A stretch of 64,000 nucleotides of DNA, taken from contig NZ_AP018441.1 in assembly GCF_009937975.1 (NCBI RefSeq), positions 3,162,001 through 3,226,000 of the forward strand. The letters run 5' to 3'. A program made the position numbers and the translations under genes. This DNA comes from Undibacterium sp. YM2 (GTDB lineage Bacteria; Pseudomonadota; Gammaproteobacteria; Burkholderiales; Burkholderiaceae_D). How positions within the stretch are numbered: position 1 is the first letter of the stretch; every line of letters starts with the position of its first letter. Below are positions 43,137 through 53,200 of the stretch, one piece after another. The notes under the pieces are model-generated. The model was not told where the DNA came from, ran no database searches, and was given only the letters and a program-made list of their open reading frames with translations.

Positions 43137-43859
43137 TCATCTGCATTTGCACAGATTCACAGCAGACCAAAATACTTCCTTAATACGGTCAGAATTGCAA
43201 TGTCTTGACGCCTTCGGTAGTCCCCAACAGACAAACATCTGCCCCTGACGCGCGAACAAACCTACCGTCACCACACCCACGATATTGTTGATCTCTGCTT
43301 CCATGGCCACGGGGTCCTGGATTTGCAAACCATATACATCCAAAATCATGTTGCCGTTATCCGTCAACAATGGCTGCCCATCCTTGATACGCAAACGCGC
43401 CTCACCACCCAGTGCATTGAGCTTGCGCGCAACCACTGCATGCGACATGGGAATAACCTCTACCGGCAAAGGAAACTTGCCCAGCACATCTACCAGCTTG
43501 GAACCATCGGCGATACAGATAAACTTTTCAGCAACTGAAGCAACAATCTTTTCACGTGTCAATGCCGCACCACCACCTTTGATCATGGCCCCTTGCGGCG
43601 TGATTTCATCCGCGCCATCGATATACACTGGCATGGATGTCACCTCATTCAAATCCAGCACGGTAATGCCATGCGAACGCAGACGCGCTGCGGTTACCTC
43701 TGAAGATGCAACTGCGGCCTTGATTTTGTGCTTGATCTTACCCAACTCATCGATAAAAAAATTGGCCGTAGAACCTGTGCCTACGCCAACAATTTCACCC
43801 TCTACTACATAAGCAATTGCCGCCTGGGCGACGGCAAGTTTCAATTCATCTTGAGTCAT
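43137..43859 (-). CDS. rpiA: Ribose-5-phosphate isomerase A, C-terminus frameshifted
   Basis: RpiA interconverts ribose-5-phosphate and ribulose-5-phosphate. '[16 protein letters not shown]', 'YIDGADEI' and '[13 protein letters not shown]' are the phosphate and catalytic loops. The protein is normal up to '[16 protein letters not shown]', then reads [14 protein letters not shown] and runs on. One more G in the G4 run (CCCC at 43242-43245 on the plus strand) would restore the expected [17 protein letters not shown] with a stop at 43191-43189. The changed tail is 30 residues long and reaches into the start region of the carbonic anhydrase gene. A sequencing error is likely; if real, the end of the last strand is altered. 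Confidence 0.93.
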   Translation of the reverse strand: MTQDELKLAVAQAAIAYVVEGEIVGVGTGSTANFFIDELGKIKHKIKAAVASSEVTAARLRSHGITVLDLNEVTSMPVYIDGADEITPQGAMIKGGGAALTREKIVASVAEKFICIADGSKLVDVLGKFPLPVEVIPMSHAVVARKLNALGGEARLRIKDGQPLLTDNGNMILDVYGLQIQDPVAMEAEINNIVGVVTVGLFARQGQMFVCWGLPKASRHCNSDRIKEVFWSAVNLCKCR

Positions 43860-43950
43860 GGTGCATTTCCATCATAGTTTAAAAATTGGCGGGATTTTAC
43901 AGCAAGGGCGGACTTATTAGCTATTTGATCAAAACATGACAAAAAGAGTA

Positions 43951-44958
43951 TCAAATTTGCCACAATGGTGCCTCATCCATCAGAGCAACCTGCTCCCGTA
44001 GCTCAAGTATGCGGTCTTGCCAGTAACGCTGGCTATTAAACCAGGGAAAGGCCGCAGGAAAAGCCGGGTCAGTCCAGCGCTGGGCAAGCCAGGCGGAATA
44101 ATGGATCAACCTCAAAGTCCGCAAGGCTTCTATCAAATACAGCTGACGTGGCTCGAACTCAAAGAAATCTTCGTACCCCACCAGAATATCGGTCAACTGA
44201 CTTTGCATTTCGCTACGGTCGCCTGATAACAGCATCCATAAGTCCTGTATGCCTGGCCCCATGCGGCTATCATCAAAATCAACAAAGTGAGGCCCTGCCT
44301 CTGGACCTGACTCCAACCATAAGACATTTCCCATGTGGCAATCGCCATGCAGGCGCAGTTGCTGCACCTCACCTGCCCTGTCATAGCAAGCCCGGATGCC
44401 GTCCAAGGCCTGCTGGCTGACGCTGGTATATGCTGCGAGCAAATCAGGCGGAATGAAATCATGTTCAAGCAACCAGGTACGCGGCAAGACGCCAAAGCTT
44501 TGCAGGTCCAGCGCTGGCCTGATTGCGTACTTGGTAGTAGCGCCGACAGCATGTATTCGCCCTATGAAACGACCCAGCCATTCCAGTGTGGCAGGATCGC
44601 CGGTTTCAGGTGCGCGTCCACTCTGACGCTTGAACAGGGAAAAACGGAAGCCCTGATAATGTCGCAGGCTATTACCATCCTCAGTTTGCAAAGCGGCCAA
44701 CACAGGAATCTCCTGCGCCTGTAATTCGCGCACGAAATCATGTTCTTCCTGTATAGCCTCATCTGACCAGCGCAAGGGCCGGTAAAACTTGGCAATCACC
44801 GGAGGTGCATCTTCTATGCCTATCTGGTAAACACGGTTTTCATAGCTGTTCAAGGCCAACATGCGGCCATCGCTGCGCAAGCCACTGCTTTCCACAGCAT
44901 CGAGGACGAATTCGGGTGTCAGCCCGGCGAAGGAATCTGGGGGAGTAAAATCTGTCAT
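43951..44958 (-). CDS. srkA: Stress response serine/threonine kinase SrkA
   Basis: The 335-residue kinase resembles E. coli SrkA (YihE): 'LNSYENRVYQIG', 'VIAKFYRPLRWSDEAIQEEHDFV' (ATP-binding Lys and Glu), 'LHGDCHMGNVL' (catalytic loop with Asp) and 'HFVDFDDSRMGPGIQDLW' (metal-binding Asp). SrkA counters MazF-linked programmed death in E. coli. Start ATG at 44958 precedes 'MTDFTPPDSFAGLTPEFVLDAVES', the family N-terminus. It is transcribed alone, with a 113-base gap to the divergent YecA-type gene. Confidence 0.94.
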   Translation of the reverse strand: MTDFTPPDSFAGLTPEFVLDAVESSGLRSDGRMLALNSYENRVYQIGIEDAPPVIAKFYRPLRWSDEAIQEEHDFVRELQAQEIPVLAALQTEDGNSLRHYQGFRFSLFKRQSGRAPETGDPATLEWLGRFIGRIHAVGATTKYAIRPALDLQSFGVLPRTWLLEHDFIPPDLLAAYTSVSQQALDGIRACYDRAGEVQQLRLHGDCHMGNVLWLESGPEAGPHFVDFDDSRMGPGIQDLWMLLSGDRSEMQSQLTDILVGYEDFFEFEPRQLYLIEALRTLRLIHYSAWLAQRWTDPAFPAAFPWFNSQRYWQDRILELREQVALMDEAPLWQI

Positions 44959-45071
44959 CCCGCTATTGTACGTGGCTGTCAGCAGGTTCGACTATAAAAC
45001 TCCTGCACAGCCAGCACACAAAGCGCTAAACTTCCGGTATTTTCATACTTATCTTTTTCAAGAGTCACACC

Positions 45072-45773
45072 ATGCATCTCGACGAACCACTAAGCGACAA
45101 AGAATTCAATGAACTCGACAAATTCCTGATGTCGGACAAAGTCGGCGACGATGGCATGACCATGGATGCCCTGCACGGCTACCTGACCGCCATTGCCCTG
45201 GGACCAGAAATCATCCCTATGGCTGAATGGTTGCCACTGGTATGGGGCTTGCCTGACCAGGGCGAACCCAAGTTCAAGAACGAAAAGGAAATGCAGCGTG
45301 TGACCGGTCTGGTGGCCCGCTTCATGAATGAAATACAAATCACCTTTGAGGTCGCCCCACAAGAGTACGAACCCCTGTTTTGCGTCATGGAGCAAAATGG
45401 CAAGGAACTGATCGATGGCGAAACATGGGCATGGGGCTTTTGGGAAGGCATGCAATTGCGTGAAGAAGCCTGGGAAGCCGCCTGGGAATCGGAAGAAATC
45501 GGGCCCTTGCTGCAACCGATTTACCTGCTGGGCGCAGAAGAAATAGAAGAAGATGAACTGAAATTCGTCGATACACCAGAAAAATGCCATGAGCTGGCGC
45601 TAACGCTGGAAGCCTCCATCCCTGCCATACGCCGCTTCTGGGCACCTTTGCGCAAATCTGGCGTCACCACAGTCAAGCGTGAAACGCCCAAGGTAGGCAG
45701 AAATGATCCCTGCCCTTGTGGCAGCGGCAAAAAATACAAAGTCTGCTGCGGCGCAGAGCCTACCCTGCACTAA
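45072..45773 (+). CDS. UPF0149 (YecA-type) protein with SEC-C zinc motif
   Basis: The 233-residue protein has a UPF0149 domain (about 8-190; '[15 protein letters not shown]', 'WAWGFWEGM') and a C-terminal SEC-C zinc-binding motif, '[19 protein letters not shown]', with cysteines for one Zn. SEC-C domains bind SecB or ribosome-linked proteins; E. coli YecA binds SecB. So a role in nascent-chain handling is plausible. ATG 45072 is preceded by CACACC, with no strong ribosome site visible. Confidence 0.92.
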   Translation: MHLDEPLSDKEFNELDKFLMSDKVGDDGMTMDALHGYLTAIALGPEIIPMAEWLPLVWGLPDQGEPKFKNEKEMQRVTGLVARFMNEIQITFEVAPQEYEPLFCVMEQNGKELIDGETWAWGFWEGMQLREEAWEAAWESEEIGPLLQPIYLLGAEEIEEDELKFVDTPEKCHELALTLEASIPAIRRFWAPLRKSGVTTVKRETPKVGRNDPCPCGSGKKYKVCCGAEPTLH

Positions 45774-45896
45774 TCATCTACATAATTAATCACCTGCAAA
45801 CCTGCTACGCTGGAGGGAAACCTCTAGCGTAAAACTGCCCTGCCTGCATGTCTTCGTGCTATTTTTGCGCTTCTCAACAACATGCTGGAGACTCCC

Positions 45897-46151
<255 letters not shown>

Positions 46152-46174
46152 GTCGCTATCATCAAGTCGCCATC

Positions 46175-47146
46175 TTAAGCTGGAGGGTTGAGCCAATCCC
46201 TGGGCTTGCCCTCAATCAGACCGGCAATCAGATTATCTGCCGCGCGGTTTGCCATCGCCCGCCGGGTTGCCTCTGAGGCACTGGCAATATGCGGCGTCAG
46301 TACGACATTGCTCAAGCTCAAAAAATCTGGATGGAATTTGGGCTCATTCTCGAATACATCCAGGCCTGCCGCCGCAATCCGCTTTTCACGCAAGGCGACA
46401 ATCAGCGCCTGGTCATCAACGATACCGCCACGGGCGAGATTAACCAGGGTTGCTCCTGGCTTCATCAACTGCAATTCTGCCGCGCCTATGGTGTGATGCG
46501 AAGCTGCTGAGTAAGGCAGCACCAGCACGACATGATCAGCTTGCTGCAATAATTCTTCCTTGCTGACATATTGTGCATTATTCGCATAGGCTTCCTGTTC
46601 AGCTCTGAGGCGTGAACGGTTGTGATAAACGACCTTCATATCAAAACCCATGGAACGCCGGGCAATAGCCTGACCTATCCTGCCCATGCCTATGATGCCC
46701 AGGGTAGCACCATGCACATCCGCCCCAAGAAAAGAATCGAAGCGCCACTTGGTCCAGTGACCTGCACGCAGCCAGTGCTCAGCTTCGGTTACCCGCCTGG
46801 CGGTGGCCATCAGCAAGGCCCAGCCAAAATCAGCTGTGGTTTCATTCAGAACTTCTGGCGTATTGCTGGCCATGACACCATGTGCAGTACAAGCAGGCAC
46901 ATCAATATTGTCATAACCAACAGCCATGCTTGCAATCATTTTCAAATCTGGCAACTGTTGCAACAACTCTGTATTGATTTTGGCGCTGGCAGTGGCAAGA
47001 GTACCCGCCTTGCCCTTGAGTCTGCCGGCGAGCTCAGCCGGAGAAAAAATAATATCTTCCTGATTTGACTCAACTTCAAAATACTGTTCTAGTTTCGTCA
47101 ACACTTCAGGAAAAATGGCACGTGTTACCAGGATTGCAGGCTTCAT
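46175..47146 (-). CDS. 2-hydroxyacid dehydrogenase (glyoxylate/hydroxypyruvate reductase type)
   Basis: The 323-residue D-isomer-specific dehydrogenase has the NAD(P) motif 'LGIIGMGRIGQAIARRSMGF' (Rossmann GxGxxG), 'NLARGGIVDDQAL' with the catalytic Arg, 'DVFENEP' with the catalytic Glu, and 'LTPHIASAS' with the catalytic His. It fits the glyoxylate reductase GhrB/GyaR group, which reduces glyoxylate and hydroxypyruvate. Substrate not provable by eye. No other glyoxylate genes are adjacent. Confidence 0.92.
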   Translation of the reverse strand: MKPAILVTRAIFPEVLTKLEQYFEVESNQEDIIFSPAELAGRLKGKAGTLATASAKINTELLQQLPDLKMIASMAVGYDNIDVPACTAHGVMASNTPEVLNETTADFGWALLMATARRVTEAEHWLRAGHWTKWRFDSFLGADVHGATLGIIGMGRIGQAIARRSMGFDMKVVYHNRSRLRAEQEAYANNAQYVSKEELLQQADHVVLVLPYSAASHHTIGAAELQLMKPGATLVNLARGGIVDDQALIVALREKRIAAAGLDVFENEPKFHPDFLSLSNVVLTPHIASASEATRRAMANRAADNLIAGLIEGKPRDWLNPPA

Positions 47147-47437
47147 GTATGGCCTTGAATATAAAAAATATTAAACAATGACGAGAATACTACCCGTCCT
47201 ATGGCGGGCAGACCAGACGCTGCATCATACCGTTTACATGGCATTATTTCTTGCCAGACTATGGCAGTTCAACAACTTTCATCCTCACACAGATTCATGC
47301 AAGAAAATTCATGAAGGTGAGCTAAATCAAGACCGGCACCCGGTTCCTGATCTAAAATTGATCATTTCAGACCCGCCTCAGAAGCAAAGCCCTTGATACG
47401 CCTGCATTTGCTTATGCGCAAACTATATAAGCCTGAT
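47147..47437 (+). other. Intergenic region upstream of fdxA
   Basis: About 290 bases between the dehydrogenase gene and the fdxA promoter contain no gene I can support. A 72-codon frame (47178-47396) has no family features. Confidence 0.5.
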
Positions 47438-47466
47438 TTGTGAGAACTGCTAAATTGCCTTAAAAT
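47438..47466 (+). promoter_or_regulatory. Candidate promoter of fdxA
   Basis: TTGTGA (47438-47443) and TAAAAT (47461-47466) are separated by 17 bases (4/6 and 5/6 matches). Transcription would start near 47473, giving a leader of about 74 bases. Confidence 0.65.
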
Positions 47467-47546
47467 ACAAGGCTTTGCAGCCCTGAGCCTGTTTTTGCGC
47501 CCTGGCTGCGCCTAAATCCCGAATTTTTAGTTTAGATTGGACTGTT

Positions 47547-47870
47547 ATGACCCACGTTGTGACCGAATCCTGCATCCGCTGCCGTTATACTGATTGCGTG
47601 GATGTCTGCCCGGTGGACTGCTTCCGTGCTGGCCCAAATTTCCTGATCATTGATCCAGACGAATGCATAGACTGCGCCGTGTGCGTTGCAGAGTGTCCGG
47701 CTAACGCTATTTTTGCCGAAGAAGATGTACCTGCAGATCAGCAGCAATTCATCAAGATCAATGCCGACCTGACCCGCAAATGGCCGTCGATTACCAAGAC
47801 AGTTGCTCCTTTGCCAGATGCTGACGACTGGAAAGACGTCAAAGACAAATTGCAATATCTGGAAAAATAA
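47547..47870 (+). CDS. fdxA: Seven-iron ferredoxin FdxA
   Basis: This 107-residue ferredoxin has the N-terminal cluster motifs 'CIRCRYTDCVDVCPVDCF' and 'CIDCAVCVAECPANAI'. The spacing C-x7-C in the first motif (a missing Cys) marks the [3Fe-4S][4Fe-4S] type. The C-terminal extension is typical of FdxA. It supplies low-potential electrons and lies 74 bases before a ferredoxin-NADP reductase gene. The two are probably co-transcribed. Confidence 0.96.
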   Translation: MTHVVTESCIRCRYTDCVDVCPVDCFRAGPNFLIIDPDECIDCAVCVAECPANAIFAEEDVPADQQQFIKINADLTRKWPSITKTVAPLPDADDWKDVKDKLQYLEK

Positions 47871-47944
47871 GTATCTGGGGCAGCAATATGGGCTTTGCTT
47901 AATCGGCTCAAACAAATCCGCAATATCAGGAATCATCACGTCGT

Positions 47945-49015
47945 ATGGAAAACAAACAAACTACCGCGGTTCAGGCCGCCATTGAAGCAGATGCCGTCAT
48001 CATCGGTGCAGGCCCGGTTGGCCTGTTCCAGGTGTTCGAACTGGGCTTGCTCGAAATCAAGGCACACGTTATTGACTCCCTGCCAGTTGTCGGCGGCCAG
48101 TGTGTAGAGCTGTATCCGGACAAACCGATTTATGACATCCCTGCCGTGCCAGTCTGCACAGGCCAGGAATTGACAGACAATCTGTTGAAACAGATCGAAC
48201 CTTTCGAACCAACCTTCCACCTCGGCCAGGAAGTAACCCTGGTTGAACGCCGTGAAGATGGCCGCTTCGATCTGGAAACCTCGACTGGCACCCGCTTCAT
48301 CACCAAGACCATTTTCATCGCTGCCGGTGTTGGTTCCTTCCAGCCACGCACCTTGAAAGTCGAAGGCATAGAAGCATTCGAAGGCTCTCAAGTATTCTAC
48401 CGCGTCAAAGACCCTAGCCAGTTCCATGGCAAAAACCTGGTGATCTGTGGTGGTGGTGACTCTGCGCTGGACTGGGCTTTGAACCTTGTAGGCAAGGCTG
48501 AATCTGTCGTACTGTTGCACCGTCGCGAAGATTTCCGCGCTGCGCCCGCCTCAGTCGCCAAGATGAAAGAGCTTTGCGACAACTATGAGATGCAACTCAC
48601 TATCGGCCAGGTAACAGGTATAGAGACCAAAGATGATGTATTGTCTGAAATCAAGGTCACTGGTGCTGATGGTGTTACCCGCCGCATGCCGCTGGATACC
48701 CTGCTGGTCTTCTTTGGCCTGTCACCAAAACTCGGCCCTATCGCCGAATGGGGTCTGGACATAGAACGCAAGCAATTGAAAGTCGTTAATACTGAGAAGT
48801 TTGAGACGAATGTTCCCGGTATTTTTGCCGTAGGTGATATCAACACCTACCCTGGCAAGAAAAAACTCATCCTGTCCGGCTTCCATGAAGCTGCACTGGC
48901 TGCGTTTGGTGCGGCACCATATATTTTCCCTGAAAAGAAAATCCACATGCAGTACACCACGACGTCGCCAAAACTGCACAAAATCCTGGGCGTGGAAACG
49001 CCAGTTTTCGACTAA
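47945..49015 (+). CDS. Ferredoxin--NADP reductase (thioredoxin-reductase type)
   Basis: The 356-residue FAD enzyme has '[13 protein letters not shown]' (FAD) and '[14 protein letters not shown]' (NADP) dinucleotide folds, and '[16 protein letters not shown]' in the family's short substrate loop. It lacks the CxxC active site of true thioredoxin reductase, which identifies the TrxR-like FNR class. It moves electrons between NADPH and ferredoxin. The gene follows fdxA, its likely partner. A strong bidirectional terminator follows. Confidence 0.95.
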   Translation: MENKQTTAVQAAIEADAVIIGAGPVGLFQVFELGLLEIKAHVIDSLPVVGGQCVELYPDKPIYDIPAVPVCTGQELTDNLLKQIEPFEPTFHLGQEVTLVERREDGRFDLETSTGTRFITKTIFIAAGVGSFQPRTLKVEGIEAFEGSQVFYRVKDPSQFHGKNLVICGGGDSALDWALNLVGKAESVVLLHRREDFRAAPASVAKMKELCDNYEMQLTIGQVTGIETKDDVLSEIKVTGADGVTRRMPLDTLLVFFGLSPKLGPIAEWGLDIERKQLKVVNTEKFETNVPGIFAVGDINTYPGKKKLILSGFHEAALAAFGAAPYIFPEKKIHMQYTTTSPKLHKILGVETPVFD

Positions 49016-49031
49016 TCGCGAAAGCCAGGAC

Positions 49032-49067
49032 AAAAAAAGCGCAAAGATTTCTTTGCGCTTTTTTTTG
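49032..49067. terminator. Bidirectional terminator between the FNR and HD-GYP genes
   Basis: An 8-bp stem GCGCAAAG/CTTTGCGC with a 4-base loop is flanked by seven A and eight T. It serves both convergent genes. Confidence 0.93.
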
Positions 49068-49082
49068 CCTGACATCAGGCTG

Positions 49083-50207
49083 TCAATTTGCTGGTACGTG
49101 AGAGTCCGATTCTTTGAATTGATTGGCGATCTGCCTGAATTCATCGGTAATTTGCAGGAAAGCATCCAGTATATCCGGATCAAAATGCGTCTCACGCCCC
49201 TTACGCATGATGCTGATCGCTTCTTCATGCGAAAAGGCCGGTTTATAGACACGACGCGAGATCAGGGCATCATACACGTCAGCCACGGCCATCAGACGCG
49301 CAGACAGGGGAATGGCATCACCCACCAGATTTTCCGGATAACCTGAGCCATCCCACTTCTCTTGATGCGAATAGGTAATCTCACGGGCGAAGCGCAAAAA
49401 CTCATTACTCTCACCCAGATATTTTTCTACTGACAGTATGGTTTCACGCCCGTAAACGGTATGCAGCTTCATGACTTCAAATTCTTCAGAAGTCAGCTTG
49501 TCAGGTTTGAGCAAAATATTATCGGGAATACCGACTTTGCCGATATCGTGCAAAGGAGCGGACTTATAGAGCAAATCGATGTTTTCGTCTGTCAGCTCAT
49601 TACTGAAACGCGCATGGCTTTTGAGTTTACGTGCCAGTGCAGCGACATAATTCTGGGTACGACGAATGTGGTTACCTGTTTCATTATCACGGGTCTCGGC
49701 CAGCGAAGCCATGGCCATGATGATGGCATCCTGCATCTTGCCCAGCTTGCGGGTTCTGTCCTGCACCAGGCTTTCCAGGTGTTTGTTCTGGTCTTGCAAT
49801 AAATGGCGCGCCCTGACGAGATTTAATTGCGTAGCCACTCTTGCCAGCACGATAGGTGGGCTGATAGGTTTGCTGATGTAATCCACTGCTCCCAGACGCA
49901 AGCCCATTTCTTCATCCTGCACCTGGCTTTTTGCGGTCAGAAAAATAATGGGAATATCCGCAGTGGCGGGATCGGCCTTGAGGCGGCGGCAGGTTTCATA
50001 GCCGTCCATCTCGGGCATCATGACATCGAGCAGTATCAGGTCCGGGCCAGGCAGGCTGGAGGCTATTTGCAAGGCTTTCAGGCCATTGGTGGCGATCTTG
50101 ATCTTGTACTGGTCTTTGAGCAAACCCGACAAGAGCGAGATATTGTCAGGAGTGTCATCAACGATCAGGACTACCTGCTTGGCATGTTGATCGAATACTT
50201 CATTCAT
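49083..50207 (-). CDS. Response regulator with HD-GYP phosphodiesterase domain
   Basis: The 374-residue protein has a receiver domain (about 10-130; 'LILLDVMMPEMDGYETCRRL' with phospho-acceptor Asp) and an HD-GYP domain (about 160-350). HD residues are in 'SAPLHDIGKVGIPDNIL' and GYP in 'EKWDGSGYPENLVGDAIPLSARLMAVADVYDAL' (split for length). Such proteins hydrolyse c-di-GMP. A coiled coil of about 25 residues joins the two domains. The gene lies 71 bases downstream of a large hybrid kinase on the same strand, and is its probable output. Confidence 0.94.
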   Translation of the reverse strand: MNEVFDQHAKQVVLIVDDTPDNISLLSGLLKDQYKIKIATNGLKALQIASSLPGPDLILLDVMMPEMDGYETCRRLKADPATADIPIIFLTAKSQVQDEEMGLRLGAVDYISKPISPPIVLARVATQLNLVRARHLLQDQNKHLESLVQDRTRKLGKMQDAIIMAMASLAETRDNETGNHIRRTQNYVAALARKLKSHARFSNELTDENIDLLYKSAPLHDIGKVGIPDNILLKPDKLTSEEFEVMKLHTVYGRETILSVEKYLGESNEFLRFAREITYSHQEKWDGSGYPENLVGDAIPLSARLMAVADVYDALISRRVYKPAFSHEEAISIMRKGRETHFDPDILDAFLQITDEFRQIANQFKESDSHVPAN

Positions 50208-50278
50208 ACATCACCCCGATAAGAAGTAATTGCCCCGCATTCCCGTGAACGCCACACATCAAACTGGATACCATCGCA

Positions 50279-53200
50279 TCAAAGTATTTCATAACCGAGG
50301 TTTTTCGCACTATTGCTTAATAAATTCAGGGCCACATCATAGTCAAATTGCCTGACCGCACGCATGATCTGTTTTTGCACATCAACGCCAAATGCATTGG
50401 CGATCATTTCCCCTGACTCTAACAGCAAGTCAACCGCTTCGCCATCGTAATCGCGCAACAAGTTACAGCATTTTACAAGTAAATTTTGCATGAGCTCGTG
50501 ATCGACAGGCACCAGTTCGGCTACCTTCGCATCCGCTTTACCTGAGGATTTTTCCAGCGCCAATACCTGATCTATCGCGTTGATGGTGGCCAACATTGTT
50601 TGTGCGCATTCATCGAGTACCGGTGCCAACTCTGCCAGACTGGCATTGTCATGCAGTTTCAATTCCAGCTCTGAAGCATAAGGCTGTATGGTTTTAGCAC
50701 CTATGAGACCAGCCACTCCCTTGAGGGTATGGGCCAGCCGTTCTGCCAGCAGATTATCGCCTGCCTCCAGTGCCTTGCGGATATGCTCGACAACATGACG
50801 CTGATCGTCGCAGAACCGCGATAACAGCTCCATATAAAATGAGCGGTTACCAAGAGTACGGCTCAGACCCTCCTCGACATCAATGCCATCAATCAACAGA
50901 CTGTTGCTGATATCCTGTATCGGCATTTGCACATTATCAAAATTACTGCCAGTTACGTGCTCCGGGCACCAGTGCGAAATAGCGTGATACAACTCCTTGG
51001 GATTGATAGGCTTGGCGAGGTGAGCATTCATGCCGGAGGCAAAGCAGAGCTCACGCTCTTCTACCATCGCATGCGCTGTCATGGCGACGATGGGCAGGTC
51101 GTCAAAGCGGGCATCTGCGCGGATCAGACGGGTTGCCTCGTGCCCATCCATTTCTGGCATCTGCACATCCATGAACACCACGCCGTAAAACCCTGGATCT
51201 GCCCTGCGCACCATATCAATCGCGATTTTTCCATTACCGGCAATATCAACGGCAACACCAGCAGCCTCCATCAGTTCACGGGCGATTTGCTGATTGATCT
51301 CATTGTCCTCGACCAGCAATACGCGCAAATCGGCATATTTGGGCACCAGCACACCATGGCTGACAGGAATAGCGTAATTGGTACTTGAAAACAGCTCAAC
51401 CAGGCAATCGACCAGGGTAGAGGCATTGACTGGCTTGGTCAGGAAGCCGTCAGGCAAGGCAATATCTTCACGGTAGCTGACTTCTTCACGGCCATGTGCA
51501 CTGACCAACACCATCAGAGGCGTGGGTTGCAGTGAACCATCGCGCTTCAGGTAGGTGATGAGCTCCAGTCCATCCATTTCCGGCATGCGCAGGTCTGTGA
51601 ATATCACACCGTAGGGATAACTCAGACTACTTTCCCTGACTGCTTGCAAAGCGGCGGCACCGCTGTTTACAACATCAATATCGACCGGTAATTCAGAAAG
51701 TATCTCCTGCAAAATCTCGGCAGCGGCAGGATTATCATCGACGATGAGCAAACGCATGCCATTGATGGCACCAGGTATCACTTGACGCTGCACTACAGGC
51801 TGGGCTATGCCAAACCAGCCAGTGAAATACACGCAAGTACCGCGCCCCTCTTCGCTGCTCAGGGCAATTTCACCGCCCATCAACTCCACCATGCCCTTGG
51901 AAATTGACAGGCCCAAGCCTGTGCCACCAAACTTGCGTGTCGTTGATTCATCGGCCTGGCTGAAGGGGCGGAATAATTTATCTGACTGCTCTTCCGACAT
52001 ACCTATGCCGGTATCGCGCACTTCAAACTTGAGTTTGACCTTGCCACCTGCCACTTCCAGCGTCTGGCAAGTCACATAGATTTCACCCTTCTCGGTAAAT
52101 TTAATGGCATTGTTGATGAGATTGATCAGGACCTGCCCCAATCTCAAGGGATCACCATTGAGGTAACGCGGTATGTCGGGGGGCGCACGGAACAGAAATT
52201 CCAGCCCCTTTTCATCTGCCTTGTCGGTCGTCACTGCAGAAATATTATTGAGCACATCATCAAGATTGAAATCGACTTGCTCGATATTGAGCTTGCCTGC
52301 TTCTATCTTGGAAAAATCCAGGATATCGTTGATGATGCCCAATAAGGAAATACCCGCCTTATGGATTTTCTCTACATAATCTTTTTGTTTGGAATTGAGC
52401 TCAGTCCTCAGCGCCAGGTGAGCCATGCCTATGATGGCATTCATCGGCGTGCGGATTTCATGACTCATATTCGCCAGGAACATGGATTTGGCTTCCGTCG
52501 TCTCTTCTGCATGACGGCGCGCCATTTCGGCTTCCTTCAATTCATTTTGCATTTGCAGGGTTTGCAGACGTATCTGCTCAGCCATGCTTTCCTTGAGCTG
52601 GGATTCGAGCAGCTTTCTCTGAGTGATATCCGAGACAAAAGACAGGGTGGCCGGGCGGCCTTCCCAATCTATCATGACAGCAGATAATTCCACCCAGATG
52701 ATGGAACGGCTTTGATTATTTTCTATGCGAAAATGATAGTACTGCTCAACGTCTTCACCACGCAGGCGGCGCGTATGGTGATCAATCACCATGGGCCTGT
52801 CGTCGGGATAGATGGCGGTGATAAAGGACATCTGCGCCAGTTCGTCAGCCTTGTACCCGGTCAGACTCTGCACGCGTGGATTGGCAAAAACGATGCGCCC
52901 GTCCTGCACAACCAGTATGCCCTCAGTCACATTATTGATAAGTTGCCGGTAATGCTGCTCGGACTTGCTCAAATCTTCTTCGAGCTGGCGACGGGCGGAG
53001 ATATCCATCACCACCCAGACTGTGCCATGGGTCAAGTTGGTTTTATCCACCGCGCGACCTGAAAAATGCACCCAGAACAGCGTGCCATCACTACGCCGCA
53101 TTTTCAATTCAGTCTCGTAAGCTTCGCCCTTGAGCACCGATGCATTAACCTGCGCACCTGACTCCAGATAGGCTTCACGCGAAGCGTAAAAAGGCTCGAG

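Noticed and set aside
47178-47396. A 72-codon frame before fdxA
   Set aside because: It has no ribosome site, no family features and odd composition; treated as non-coding.
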